From: Melieria omissa
Taxonomy: Eukaryota; Arthropoda; Insecta; Diptera; Ulidiidae
DNA: 64,000 nt
Direction: 5' to 3'
Assembly (NCBI GenBank): GCA_963971225.1
Contig: OZ020267.1
Span: 52,779,590 to 52,843,589 of the forward strand
Both the position numbers and the translations under genes were made by a program. This document shows positions 10,901 to 23,439 of this stretch, piece by piece (the first letter of the stretch is position 1; the number at the start of each line of letters is the position of its first letter). Under the pieces are notes generated by a model. It saw only the letters and a list, made by a program, of their open reading frames with translations. It was not told where the DNA came from and searched no databases.

Positions 10901-11640
10901 TCGAGTTTGTTAACCAACCAACTAACTGCCGCTTCTAATTTAATTATGAAAAGTTGGTATGAATTTCTAATCAAAATTAATGTTAGTTATAAAGATAGAT
11001 AAGTTAATATGTGTAAAAAACGACGACATAAAAATGTTGCAAATAAAAACGCAACAACAACGCCAACAATAAAAATGGCACACAATACATGCTTTGAAGA
11101 GGCCAAATTAGTATAATCCCACGTCGGTTGGCTTTTATGTGCAAATTAGCTGAAGATTAGACTTGTATTTCTTCAACTACAACCACAACAACAATAACAA
11201 CAACAGCAGCAGTCACTATGTGTATTGTTATGCAGTGAAAGTGTAATAATTTGTCACGGCAGAAATATGCAACTTTGAACAGCAGCGCAGCGATTCTCAT
11301 GAGCCGTGTTGGCCATAAATCAGTGTGCCATACTTTATCGTAATTGGCAACGGCTGCCAGTCGTCGCGCAATTGGCGCACGTAAATTTACACACACGTGT
11401 AATTTGTTAATCATGTTTGCTATGGGGCCACCATCATTGATTTACAACACTTTGAGTAGGAACTTTTTCGAGGTGTTTTGTGTTCTTAGAGGTCTGAGAA
11501 TTACAACAACTGACTGAGTTAATTGAAACTAATTGAAGTGTTGAACAATTAGTAGCAACAAATTATGACATGAACGACAGTAATGATGAAATTTTTGTTC
11601 CATTAGTTCAATATCTTTTGAAAAAAACTGCATTCAAATC
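10901..11640. other. Non-coding island
   Basis: No gene. A CAA/ACAACA-rich tract lies at 11170-11210. The rest is moderately GC-balanced and may be regulatory, which I cannot show. Confidence 0.4.
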
Positions 11641-11739
11641 GTATATAGAAGTGACTTGTACTTGAATTCAAATTCTTATTGGACATTTGGCGCTAAAAGT
11701 TCGACAAGACAATAGGGTTGATTTTGTATTTTAATTGGT

Positions 11740-13450
11740 CTAGTTTTTATAAGTTTTAACTAAAAGAGTTACTAGACCCAATTTGGAGAGTTATTAGGCC
11801 TAACTCTAAAAGCTAACAGTCTAAATTTGGGTTAGTTGGTCTTAACTCTAACAGTTGTTTTGAGTCTTAGTCTTTGTTCCGAGAGTTAATTTATAGCTTG
11901 AAGTTGATTAATACTTTAGTCTGATTCTTACAGTTATTCAATGATTCTGGAAGTGATTTATTTAAATTTTAAGAGTTATTTATCCATACTCTGAATCGTG
12001 AAACAAAGAGTTATTTATTGGCTATGATTCAGAGTGTCCTGATTCTGAGAATTGTTAGTAATCATACTAACAACATAATCAGATCATACTAACATCATAA
12101 TAATCAGAGTTATTTATCTTTATTGAAAGCGAAGTAAGTCCTGTCTTGAAAGTTTGTAGTTCTAATTCTGAAAGCTATTCCAAGTCCTAACTCTAAAAAC
12201 TACAAGTATTAGTTTTATTTTGACTGTAACGATTAGTGTTGTGTGTCTTAACCCTAAGAGTTATTAGTGTTAAATCGAAGAGTTACTATTTCGAAGAGTT
12301 ATTTATTACCTTCAATTTAATTATCTTATTCCTGATTCCAAACGCTATTCAGTGATTTTGGAATCGATTTATATTAATGTGTTAGTCTTTATTTAGAATC
12401 ATAAATTTGAGAGTAATTAGTGTTTGTCTTGTGAGAAGTTAGTTGTAATTCTGAGTCTTAACTCAAAACTACAATTCAGTGTTTCCAGTTCTTATTCAGA
12501 GAAATATAAGCATTGACCTTAAGAGTAAGTCCTCTTATCTTTTTGAGTCTAAAGTCTGAGAATTATTAATTAAAACTTTGCGATTTACAAATCTTCATTG
12601 ATTTTGAGATCGACATTTGAGGTCGCCACGCCTCTTTGTTAGAATTCTAGAGCTAGTTTGCTTTTGAAAAATTTTAGCTTAAAACGGGTTAAATACAATT
12701 TTTAACAATATTTTTTAAATTACAGAAAAATTATTTAATATTTATGGAAAAATACAAAATTATCACTTTTTGATTTTATTTAACCATTATAAAAATAAAC
12801 AGGGTTTGGATCAAACGGGCTCATTTCGTAGGCTTCACTTAGAGCACAAACTTTCCTGATTTCGCTGCAAATTATAGGAAATTATTTTGGGGATAACAGT
12901 AAAATTTTTGTAAAGTTCTTTGAATTCACTTCTAAAAATATTAATTTGTTGGTGCCTACTTAAATTAAACCCATAAATCTATTGTAGCTTTTGCTATGAG
13001 ATGACAAATAGGTGAAGTTGTTCTTCGGCAACTTTGGAGTCAACAGGGTTAAAATTATTTAAAAGAGTTTTTCAAAAGTTATGACTAAGTTTAAGAATTA
13101 TTAGTATTAACATTGAGTATTATTAATCTTTACTCTGTGATTCATATGTCTTGATTCTGAAAGTCTGAGTTCTATTAGTTATTAGTTTAAATTTTCCATC
13201 TTCAACTATTCTGTTCTGTTCATTCTAAGTGCTATTAGTCTTGATTCTAATTATTGTTTGTGAAAGTGAAAGCTTGTGAAAGTTTTATTTCATTCCTTAG
13301 TAAAGATTTTGAGTCTTCATTTTGATTTAGTTTCAATGAGTTTCATTTAATAGTTTTTACTCTGTGAGTTCGTAGTCTCATTTAGTTCTTTGAACACCAA
13401 ATAATTTCTATTTAGTCCAATTGAAATTGTATTCTACCTGGACTCGAAAG
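11740..13450. repeat. Degenerate GAGTTATTAGTCTTAA-type minisatellite
   Basis: Variants of a word of about 20-25 bp built from GAGTTATTAGT and CTTAACTCT recur irregularly through 11740-12590 and again at 13050-13440. They are separated by unrelated AT-rich sequence at 12600-13040. The units are too diverged to give a fixed period by eye. There is no coding content. This is an old, decaying tandem array. Confidence 0.5.
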
Positions 13451-13631
13451 TTAATTAACACATTTTGACATACAACTGACTCATGCCGTTCAAAGTTTTC
13501 CACGAATTCCATATTCAGGAATACTGAATTGTGTTATCTTATATGTGACAAAATTCTGACTGATAAGTAAAGACACGAATTAAATAAGAAAAGATAAAAA
13601 ACAATTCTAATTACACACTTCACAACAACCT

Positions 13632-13852
13632 ATAAAATGTTGTTTCTTTCTTCACTTTCTCAAAAATTAATTTAATTTTTTCATTGATTTCACTGCATAA
13701 ACAATAATTTCAATGAATTTTGTTATTTTTAATTTATAAAATGTTGTTTCTTTCTTCATTTTCTCAAATATGAATTCTATTTTTTATTTAATTTTACTGC
13801 ATAAACAATAATTTCAATGAATTTTGTTATTTTTAATTTATAAAATTTTCAA
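13632..13852 (+). repeat. 104-bp tandem duplication
   Basis: Two copies start at 13632 and 13736 with ATAAAATGTTGTTTCTTTCT. They share a second block GCATAAACAATAATTTCAAT and then TTGTTATTTTTAATTTATAA. Divergence is concentrated in the middle. The copies are similar enough to suggest a fairly recent event. Confidence 0.75.
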
Positions 13853-15153
13853 TTAAATTTGTTGTTTGTATTTGTTATTTTCAATATGTTAAAATTTTAA
13901 TGACATCAGTGTAATGGGTTTAATTTTACTAAAATTACAAAAAATTTTGCCAAACTACTCTAACAACTTTTGCTTGAAATTAAAATCTGTCTTTTCAAGG
14001 TAAATTATAAATTATAAGCGAGTTTCACTGAATTCATTTAATAAAATTTGCACAACATTGTGCAAATATCGCCCACTTTATTTTGTTTTTGTAGCAAACT
14101 TTCATAGAGAAAATTGCTTTAACGGTCAGTTGTACCCAAATGTGGCGGCATATTTGCTTAGTTACAAAGTGTTTGCCTATCGAATTCGTAAAATTGCTTA
14201 TCTAACCAGCACACATTTTGCACATCTATGACCAATTTCGTAGAATTCAAGAAAAATATCAATGTATTTATGGTCATTAAATATTTTTGCGACGAGTGGA
14301 TGCAAAATATGGTGTTTGCAAATAATTCCGAAAATTCGGAGTGGATTTTTTTTTTCATTTTGCAAGCTAACATGTGTAGTTTTGACTTTTGCAACACTTC
14401 TCTTCAAAATGAGTTGGAAAATATAAATAATTATGAAACTAAATGATTTTAAAAATTATAATTCGCAAATTTGACTAAAATTTGCATGTATTTGTAATAC
14501 ACAAATGAATTTAGCATAGAATTGGTTGTTTAGGTGGCACTCCGAAAATTCGGAGTTCATGATTTAAATTGCATTTGCATGGCTTAGTCACTTGCCAGCA
14601 ATTTTCAACAAAATTACAACAAATTTCAATGAAAACTTACTCCGAAAAGTCAAAGTAATACATTTTACTTACTTTTCACAGTATTTGTGCTATGTGAAAA
14701 GAATTCCGCGCAGAAATAATTGCAAATAAATTTAAAAAATATGTTTTAAAACCGAGATTAGTCAGCTTGTAAAGGAATTTTACCGCAGTTTATAATTCCA
14801 TGCTTCTTTTGCAGTTCATAAATATTAGTTTTATATATAAATGTGAATGTGTTTTAGTTTCCGGTGAATTTTCGATAAACTTTCAACAAACATATTTAAC
14901 CTAGAATCGGTTTTATACACAACTGACGCTCATAATTTCTGCACTCAAACGAATACAAACAATGGCCACTTTCGCAGAAACATAAAATTCAATACTCGAA
15001 TGCACAACGAAGTGAGGCAGTGCGAGAAAAATTTCCAGAAACTTTAGCAATTAGTAATTTTATATACAAAAATATCGCAATAGCAGCAAACAGTATATAA
15101 CAAAAACTAATAATAACAATAATGATTTCAAAATCGTGATCGCGTGCAAAATC
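13853..15153. other. AT-rich non-coding DNA
   Basis: No gene recognised. The words CTCCGAAAA/GGAGT recur at 14329-14345, 14541-14554 and 14640-14655. Small frames at 14158-14446 on both strands lack any family signature. Confidence 0.5.
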
Positions 15154-15179
15154 ACTCACACACACACACACACACACAG
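15154..15179 (+). repeat. (AC)n microsatellite
   Basis: Perfect CA/AC run of about 12 dinucleotides followed by GCCAGCCAG. A short length-variable locus is likely. Confidence 0.9.
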
Positions 15180-17133
15180 CCAGCCAGACACATAAGTACT
15201 CCACACATAGCGAGCAATGTGAAATAGGAGCGCGCGCAAAGCGGCAACCACTGGGCGCTACGGTCCAGTGTGTATTGTATAATAAATCTCAACATTAACT
15301 GTAAATTTTCTTGAATGTACAGTGCAAAGCAAAAATGGAGTATAGCACCAACAGCGGCAGCAGCAACAGCGCCGTAAATCTTTAAAGTTGCAAATGTTAC
15401 ACCTCGCAGAAATGCGCCAGCAGACAATAACACAGCACGAGATGGTAGAAGTAATTAAATTTTAATTAAAACCTAGTTAAGTATGTGCGCGAAATGCGAA
15501 TATGATAGCTGGCGGTTGCAAAAAAAAAACTCCGTTTCAAATACTCGACTAAATTTCACACACACTCACACGTAACGCAATGCTGAGCGCGTTGCCGCGA
15601 ACGTGAAGTTGTTCGTTCATGAGACTGTTTGGAATTTTATTCCATTATAAAAACTTAAATCAAGTGCTGACTTAAACGCCATTGAAACGGAGGAAAGGGC
15701 ACACAAGACGAGTGCAAGAAGAACAAAGAAAATTAATTTGAATTGCTTGTTCAATTGACTCAAAATGACTTGAGTCTTAAAAAGAGAATTCCGATTTTTA
15801 CCTTCTCTAAGCCAATCGAAATCCAATCGCCGTCCAAAAGCATTTTACCAATTTTTATAAATTATTAAATTTTCAAAAATTTAATTTTACAATTTTGAAA
15901 ACTCCTTTAAAGTCAACCACGAAACCAATTCAACTTTAAAACAAATACTTCAACAACTCGCATGCGAGAAATTCACCTCAAGCGCACGTTCGTACTTTCG
16001 TATTGTCTTCATTTCCATTAAACTTAAGTAAAGCTTCGCGTTTACATGTGTATCAATTTTTTTATTTTTCGTTTCGGTCTGAACCAGCTGCATTTTGTGT
16101 AATGAAATTGATCAGAGCGGTGCTGGAGCGCGCTTCTTGCAGTCGGCAACAATATTCCCGAACATAAACAAGAAGACAACAAAAATCCCCCACCGGCATC
16201 AACTTTTTCTCGCACTCAACTCTGAGTCAAAGTTTGTGTCGTTTTCTTGTTGTTGTTGTTGTTCTACAAATTCAATGAGTTAAATTGCGGGAAAAGCGTA
16301 AAAGCGAAGTGCTGCAACTGAAGGAAAAAAAATTTATTTCCGCAGCACGATTTTCTCTCCATTTACATTTAACCCCTTGAGCGGCATAAGATGACAAAAG
16401 ATACAAGTTAGCAATGTTTTTATTTAAAATTACTGACACTGTAAGAAATACGTAAAAAGATTAAAAAAATACCAACATTTACAAACACATGTCACAACTT
16501 TAAGGCCGATTTTTTTTACTTTTCTCTCTAAGAAACTAACTTAAGTCAAGTTGGCTCATTCTAGTAAAACCCAGCAGGTATGAGAGAGAAATCAGTTTAA
16601 CTCTTTAATTAAATGTGTAAAATTGTCAAAGTTGATTTTTGCAAAATTCCTAAAGACTTAAAGAAACTGAGATTCAAATACGTAGAATATCTCACCAATC
16701 CAACAACTTGAACGAGCCTCTGTGCCAAGTTCTCATTTCCAACCATGATCCAAAGACCTCCTAAGACTTACACTATTGAGTTGGTATCATTTTTGTTCCA
16801 ATGAACACTTTGAACTCAAATATCAATGCTTCTAATAATGGTGACTTCAACTCAAATCTACACTCACTTCACTTCAAAAGTGATTGTATGGAAAGTGGAG
16901 TTTTTGGGCATTTTCAGCCACAAGCCTTTTTCAACCAAAACCGACATTTTTATTACTTACATGAGATGTGCATGTTATGACTTAAAGCAGAACACTTTGA
17001 TGATAGTTTTTGCTCCAGTTTAGTCATTTCTCATACTAGAATGCAACATCTACGAGTTGTCATAAATGCCATAACAAGTGGCGATTACAAAAGTATCAAT
17101 TAACTTAAACACTGGTTAAGTAAGGTTAGGTTA
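15180..17133. other. Non-coding DNA with a GC-balanced island
   Basis: No gene. The 15200-16330 part is more GC-balanced, contains a GCAGCAGCAAC tract (15354-15372) and a TTGTTGTTGTTG tract (16248-16263), and may be regulatory. The minus frames at 15152-15433 and 15617-15826 show no domain. Beyond 16350 the sequence is plain AT-rich DNA. Confidence 0.45.
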
Positions 17134-17253
17134 GGTTAAGGCTTTTCCTTTCTCTATAAACGCTCATAGAATAGGTTAAGGCTTTTCCTTTCTCTATAAA
17201 CGCTCATAGAATAGGTTAAGGCTTTTCCTTTCTCTATAAACGCTCATTGATTT
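17134..17253 (+). repeat. 40-bp tandem repeat, three copies
   Basis: Units start at 17134, 17174 and 17214 with GGTTAAGGCTTTTCCTTTCT and run to CTATAAACGCTCATAGAATA. They are essentially identical, so the amplification is recent. The array is preceded by AAGGTTAGGTTAGGTTAAGG, a short telomere-like GGTTA run. Confidence 0.9.
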
Positions 17254-17700
17254 TCAAAAAGTGTATTATTTTGCAATTTCAATTACAAAGCTGACAAGCA
17301 TTTTATGAAGTTAGAAGCAAAAACTCTTTAGTCTATGAGACTTGTTTTAAAAAAAAAATTATTTTAAATTCTTTTTTTTGTTTGCTTCTGTTTTTTTAGT
17401 TCAATGAGTAATATTTGCTCGTGAAACTAAGACATGCAGAAAAGTTTTGGCAGAAGTGACTAGAAAAGCAGATAATGTTGAAACAGCGAAACTTCTAACA
17501 TAAAAAGATGTTTTCAAACGCTGTGTGGGACTTGTCTTTCTTCCCTCTTTTTCCCAGCAGCTTTAGGAAAAATCCTTAGAAATAGAACTAAAACTTTTCA
17601 TCTATTGTCCGTCCGCGAAAATACCTAAACAGATTCACAATTGAAATACCTTAGTGGATAACCTTAACCTTAGTAACCCTAATGGATCCAGAAGAAGAAC
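17254..17700. other. Non-coding DNA
   Basis: No gene or clear repeat apart from T-rich and A-rich runs at 17345-17400. Confidence 0.5.
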
Positions 17701-18420
17701 ATGTTCAGATGAGGAATAGTCTCTGCCTTCTGTTTGTTTCTGAACCATTTGTGATGGATATTACACATCAGAAGATGAACCTTAAGAACCTTTGTAATGA
17801 ATCAGAATTGACAAACTAGTCAACTTAATGGATCCAAAAACGACTGCAAAACATATATAGAGGAGAATAGGACTAATCTATTTATCCTCAAGCAAATATG
17901 ATTAGTGCAAAGAACTAAGACTTTTGATGTCATTTCCAGTAGACGATGATTCGTACGAACCTTTTCAGAAGAGATGTGGAATAGTCTCTGTCTTCTGTTT
18001 GTCTTTGTAACAAAATCATTATAATAGATATTGCATCATCTGGAGATGAACTGTAAGAACCTCTGTAACGAATCAGAACTGAACAATTAGTAACTCTAAT
18101 GGATTCAGAATGACCGCAGTAGATGTTCCAAAGATATGTGTAGAAGTTTCTATCTACTGTTTGTCTCTGGTATAAAAGCATTAGTAAAAAATAGGGAATT
18201 TTAATGCTGAATCCATGAGAAGATGAATCGTAAGACTAGTAACTAGTAAACTTAAAGGATCCAGCAGTGGAACAGTCTCTGTCTACTATTTGTCTCTGTA
18301 ACAAAATCATCAGTGAAAACCTAAGATTTGTGTAATAGCCATCTGGAAATGGTCGGTTAGTATCTCTATAATGAGTCTGGATTAATCTTAAAGCACCCAA
18401 AATCGTGTGCAGGACATGTA
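17701..18420 (+). repeat. Degenerate tandem repeat with CTCTGTCTTCTGTTTGTCTCTG core
   Basis: The core recurs near 17716, 17980, 18145 and 18269. It is followed by AACAAAATCAT..GATGAAC-GTAAGAACCT..AATGGATCCAGAA-like segments. Spacing is irregular (about 264, 165 and 124 bp) because of internal deletions. The small minus frame at 17930-18181 is a by-product of the repeat. Confidence 0.55.
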
Positions 18421-18599
18421 TGGATCCCCTGATGACCGAAGCTTAAGCAAAAACATTGAGACTTATGATATTCTACCCTTTAAAAAGTGATTTGTTCGAT
18501 TCCATCGACACAATTGAACTCTCTGCTATGAAAGATTGAGTGCCTGTTTGACCTATTGTCCCCATGTGGTCTCCTACCTTCGAACTATTTCTTATCATA

Positions 18600-19010
18600 T
18601 TTGTTCCAGTCTACAGTCAAATTTTATTCAGCCGTAGTCAAGCCAGATATTTAGCTACTTTTTGAAGATCTTAGCTCTAAATTATGTGCAGTTGTGATTA
18701 CGTTTTGGCCAAACCCAAAGCCCCTTTGAGCGGGTATACCTTCTTAGTCCAGTTTACAGTCAAACAATATTCTGATATATACAAATCCACAGGAACCAGC
18801 TTACAGTCAAACCATATTCTGGTGGCTTCAAGTCACACATTGAGCCACTTTTTGAAAAGCTTTGCGACGTTAACTTTAGTTCTGCACGATGTGTGATCTC
18901 TTTTAAACTAAACTACCTTTGAACCATAATTTATCAGATTCTGCATCCTTGAAACCCCATATTGAGCTACTTTGCGTAGAGTCTGTTAGACACTCAATTT
19001 AGTTCTGAAT
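18600..19010 (+). repeat. Degenerate repeat around TTACAGTCAAACxATATTCTG
   Basis: Related segments (CAGTCTACAGTCAAATTTTAT at 18608; TTTACAGTCAAACAATATTC at 18753; TTACAGTCAAACCATATTCT at 18802) are each followed by an AGC-ACTTTTTGAA segment. This suggests three or more old copies of a unit of roughly 100-200 bp. Confidence 0.45.
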
Positions 19011-21600
19011 AGTTCTCACTTTTCGCTTGGTCCAAAAAGTGTTAAGCTCAAGTTAGCTCACTTCATATCACAGCACTTGCCACTTATAAGCTGAACTTAA
19101 GGCCACTGCTCGGTGTAATGTGCTGCAACACCCAACACAAAGAAAAAACGTGTGGCAACCCTTTTTTTGTTCAACGCTCCGCAAGTGTACGCGAGCTCGT
19201 GTGTTCATCTGTGTGTGTGAGTGTGTGTTGTTGTTGCCGCGTTTATTTAGAGTTCACACTCACACTGAATGGCGCACAGTCATGGCGGGCTGACGCTTGA
19301 CGGCTGCTGGCCATTGCTTTGTTGGCTTGTTGGCTCGCTGGCGTTATTTGAGTTTGAATTTAAAGTTTTACTCTTTTGGTAATTCTTACTTTTGGCACAC
19401 TCTGTGTGTATGTGTGTGTGTCGTTTTCGTGTTTTTAGTTTTTTCGGTGCTATCTGATTTTTTTCGCTACTTTATTATTGTTTCCGCTGAAACTGTAAAC
19501 TCTGGTTGAACTCTACTTCCCAAAGGAGCGCAGCGGCTCGGAGCTCGGTTTGGTCTTTAACTTAATTTTATTTACTTGGCTGTCGTCTGTCGTAGTCCGC
19601 AACTTAACCTCTGCGGCGACAACGCGCTCTTGCGGTTGTTGTTGCTGTTTTTGTTGTGGTTTCATGCCTCAAATCCACGCTCACCGCTGAGCTGCGGCCA
19701 GTGTCAGTGCCAGTGCGGCGCTATTTATGCACAAAATCTACATTTCCACATTAAGTACTTGTCGGCTACATTTTCATTATTACCCGTGTGTCGGTTGGCC
19801 AAAAACCACAACAACAACAAAAACAACTCGTACAGAAGGTGTGTGTTTGTACACATTCTGGGAGCCAGTCTTTGGCTTTGTTCTTTCGGTTGGTGTGTGT
19901 GCAGCTGTTATTTAATTGACGTTTAAATTGAAGTCAACGGTCCGTGTTTTTTTCCCCCATAAAATTTTTTCGGTTTTTCAGAATTCTTGTCCACGTTTTT
20001 TTGGCGCGCCATAACAGCTGCGCTGATAGGTAAACAGCGCAACTGCTGGCGATGGCTGGTGCAATTTTCGGTGAGAGCAACGCAACAAACAACCGTAACC
20101 AAAAAATATGGAAAAACACTGAAACACTGAAAACATTGAAGAAAAGTAGTAAAAGGGTGAATGTTGTGTGTGAACCAGAAACTGGCGACCATGTTGATGT
20201 TTTATTACAATTTTATTTTCTCGTATTGAAAGGTTACGGCTTTGAAAAATGTTCCTCTGCACATTTTAGTTGTGTTTTTTTCTTTGTTTTATTTGCAACG
20301 AGGTCGACAGTGTGTTTAATTTAAATTATTGACTCATAAATTGTCACAAACTTTAGTCGCGCTGCGTCATCACAAAAAGCGTTGCGGCCAGCCAACACTG
20401 TTTCGAGTTGAGGTCAATGGCCAATGTTGCGAATTCAGGAAAATATTACATTAAAAGAAATATAAATAAAAAAACTAATATTTAAAAAAAAGAAAAAGAA
20501 AAATAAATAATATAAAATTTTATAAATTATAAAATTATAATAAGTTAAATTAATGATAGTCCACCATTGTGATACCACTTTCTCGGTATAAACGTTACCG
20601 GAAGTTTGCGCATTTTGAGTTTTGGCGCGTTTCAGCGTTAGTTTCATGCTTTAATGAAAACCAGCAGATCGCCCATTTTATTGCTGGAAATCTTATTATT
20701 TCTTAACCCCCTTGGGATAGAGTTTCATTTTGAAAACTAAACAACTTTTGGTAGAAATGTTCCCAACCTATGAAAGTTGGGGCTAGAAAATTATGTTACA
20801 TACTCACACAATCTGAATTTACTCTTTTATTCGGGGACAAATAATTCGATTAAATATTTTGCGTGGGTCATAAGATCTGAATAGTTGTTTTGGGAGGCAT
20901 TTTTATAGGAACTTAGAAGGACGTATTACCTCAGCAGTCCCGAAAGGGTTAAAATTTTCGAAACACGTTTTTCTCAGCGTTTTTTATCTCCTTATTGATA
21001 ATATATAATAAAATATTGATAATTGATATCGTTCCCTCTGTGCCTGTATTACCACAGCTCCGACAGCTGGTATTGTCAGAGATGTCCGTATGTACGATCA
21101 CTGGCCTCTTGTAACTGCTATTAGTCTGGCTGGATCAACTCGTTTCATTCGTTTCGTTTCGTTGATCAGTTCCAACAAAGTTATTAGCTCGTATTTTGAT
21201 TATGAGTTCGGTCAGATCACCTAGTTTCCACTTCATCATTTCAATGATCTATTAAAATCATGTTTGAGCCAACTTGAGCTGCTAATCCTGTAGAATTCTT
21301 ACCTACTAAACTAAACTACTTACAGATTTCGATCATAAATGAATTTAATAGGATGCGAACGTTCACTGGAACGCTTCCTTTAAAGTACAAACCTCTTCTG
21401 GCCAACTACTCCTTCCTCTCATTTATCTAAAGAATCTTGTGTCACAGCATCTAAATAAAAGTAATGATGGCCTGGTGACCTTAATTCGGTAAGAGGCTTC
21501 TTACACTTTCGAGCCGACTTGAAGGCAACAATCGGTGAGTTCAACTCAATAAAAAGCCTCCGACTGTTGGAAAAGTTGCAACTCTGTGCTTGCATACATA
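19011..21600. other. Mixed non-coding DNA with GC-balanced island
   Basis: No gene. The block 19100-20420 is GC-balanced with GT-rich microsatellites (19206-19230, 19402-19421) and CAACAACAA tracts (19808-19827). The frames over it (for example 19576-19926 plus and 19923-20192 minus) have no domains and overlap each other on both strands, typical of a regulatory island. After 20430 the DNA returns to AT-rich, with A-rich low complexity at 20450-20540. Confidence 0.45.
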
Positions 21601-22448
21601 AAATACAGTAGAGTCCGACCGATACCAAATTTTTTGGCCGATGCCGATGCCGATTAATCGGCATCGGCCAATTCTCAGCCGATGCCGATTAATCGGTCAA
21701 AAGGCCGAAAATCGGCCGATGCCGATGCCGATGCCGATTCCATAGAAAAAAAAACACGAATGAATTCAATCAAAAACACTGCTTATTTTATAAAACTTTA
21801 CATATATAGTACATTTCATCACATTCATCACAAATTAACAAACAAAAACGAGAAAATAAACAACTAAAAACTAAATAAAATTACAAGAAAATTCAGAATT
21901 TAAATACATTAAACTAAAATTTCCCCCAAATTTATAACACATAAAATAAATATTTCATGAAAATTGCTCATTCTATTTGGCACAAGGAATTAACAAAAGA
22001 CCCAATAGCCAATATTGCTGAACAAGGTGTTGATGTAGCAAAAATAGATTAAAAATATCTGTAAAATATTGTCCCCTTAAGTGTTTGTCATAAAATCCAA
22101 ACAAATCTAAGGAGAAACCCCCTAATCAGGCAACACTGGTTTGTAACGTATAATAAAAATGTAATAAATATACAAAGCGAGATATGAAAAAGAAAGACAG
22201 TGCGATTCAGCTGCAAATAAAAACAAACAAGAAATAAAAGCAGGAAAATCTACCAAAAAAAACCGATGTGGCATCGGCCAAAAAAAGCCGATGTGGCATC
22301 GGCCAAAAAAGGCCGAAGCCGATGCCGATGCCGATTCTTTTTTTTTTGGCCGATGCCGATACTAGCCGATGCCGATACCAATTTTATTGGCCGATACTAG
22401 CCGATGCCGATGCCGATGCCGATTAATCGGTCGGACTCTAAAATACAG
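21601..22448. mobile_element. hAT-like MITE with 8-bp target duplication
   Basis: AAATACAG occurs at 21601-21608 and again at 22441-22448. It flanks an 832-bp element whose ends are TAGAGTCCGACCGAT and its exact inverse ATCGGTCGGACTCTA. An 8-bp duplication with short ends of this form is characteristic of the hAT superfamily. Both subterminal regions are packed with the hexamer GCCGAT in both orientations, more than twenty copies in all and often as GATGCCGATGCCGAT. These are likely transposase-binding sites. The middle (about 21760-22250) is AT-rich with no transposase. Short D-A-D-A-D frames there are translations of the hexamer. Confidence 0.9.
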
Positions 22449-22625
22449 AAAAACCAACAATAGGAAATCGTAAACTTCAGAGAGTAAAGTTTCCAATGAA
22501 AATGCTCCAAATCAGCGGTTTTAAATTAGCATTTAACTGTGGGTTTCTTTCATCTGGATAAAAATTCGTATACACATTTGGAATGGTTGTGAGAAGTAGT
22601 TAGAAGAAGGCATTGTCTAGGTATG
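22449..22625. other. Spacer
   Basis: Short non-coding sequence between the hAT-like element and the retrotransposon remnant. Confidence 0.5.
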
Positions 22626-22860
22626 GCAATAGGTCACTGCCTAATAGGCGCATATGCCTTCAGGGGCTAATCGTGACAAATATCTGCAAGCACTGTTTGG
22701 AACCCGAGGAGAAATCAACGATAGAACACGTCCTGTAATACTGCTCAGTCTTTGCAAGAAGTAGAATGAAAATCTTGGGCAGAACCTTCATGAACTCATT
22801 GCACGACTTGGCAGAAACCCTTCTTAAAAGACTGTTACAAAGAACTTATATGATAGGGCC
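22626..22860 (+). pseudogene. Non-LTR retrotransposon C-terminal remnant (Jockey/I-type)
   Basis: Plus-strand translation gives GHCLIGAYA, then after a frameshift ICKHCLEPEEKSTIEHVL, an in-frame stop, and YCSVFARSRMKILGRTF. The G-H-x-L-G-x-Y-A block followed by C-x-x-C..H-x-x-x-C is the region after RNase H in Jockey/I-type retrotransposons. The fragment keeps under 80 codons and has a stop and a frameshift, so it is inactive. No upstream reverse transcriptase was found. A second, related fragment on the opposite strand lies nearby (23440-24280). Confidence 0.65.
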
Positions 22861-23039
22861 AGGTATATACGGTAGTACTATGGATCATGGAACCATTGGA
22901 CCATTATTCTCTTTATGAGTCTATTTTAAGGAGGAGGGTAGCATTGAAAGCCACGTAGTAGACTTTCACTCACAAAAACTTCACTAAAACCTCATTGTCA
23001 GACCTCACCTTCCTCGGGACAAGCGTAGGAGTTACGTGA
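22861..23039. other. Spacer between retrotransposon fragments
   Basis: No distinct feature seen. Confidence 0.4.
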
Positions 23040-23320
23040 GCACTATTGCCCAAATCGTCAGTCTGTCATTATTATGTTCGTCTGCTTCAGTCTCCAACAC
23101 CAGGTTGATACTGATACAGCTCGTGGCTTCGTGGCGGATTCCAGCATCGAAGGAACCAGATTTAACATTGTCGGTGGTTTGCCCAAAGTTCTTCCGTCGG
23201 AAGAAATCTCTCGAAATCTCCACTGCAGTTCAGATAGCGGGGTTCTTTACCATCTTGAAGCGGTGCTGACATGCCTCGAAGCAACCATGGCCACTAAGCC
23301 AGTTCAGTCCAGGGGTCAGT
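23040..23320 (-). pseudogene. R1/Jockey-like retrotransposon C-terminal fragment
   Basis: On the minus strand GLNWLSGHGCFEACQHRFKM followed by VKNP recalls the L-T-G-H-G-C-F-x-x-Y-L-H-R-F block just before the terminal zinc knuckle of R1/Jockey-type elements. After a stop, a 63-codon frame (23032-23223) ends NLVLETEADEHN, similar in position and flavour to the usual C-terminal tail. The zinc-binding cysteines themselves seem to be lost. The assignment rests on one good motif and is therefore moderate. Confidence 0.4.
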
Positions 23321-23439
23321 TGGTATTCCAGGTTCCCGTGCTTCCTATCAACCCAGTAAATGTCAGATTTTTAACGTGAGTGTGGCCTAACCCAACGATG
23401 CTCAAAAGCACAGCGTATCAAAATCGGCTAGCTTCCAGT

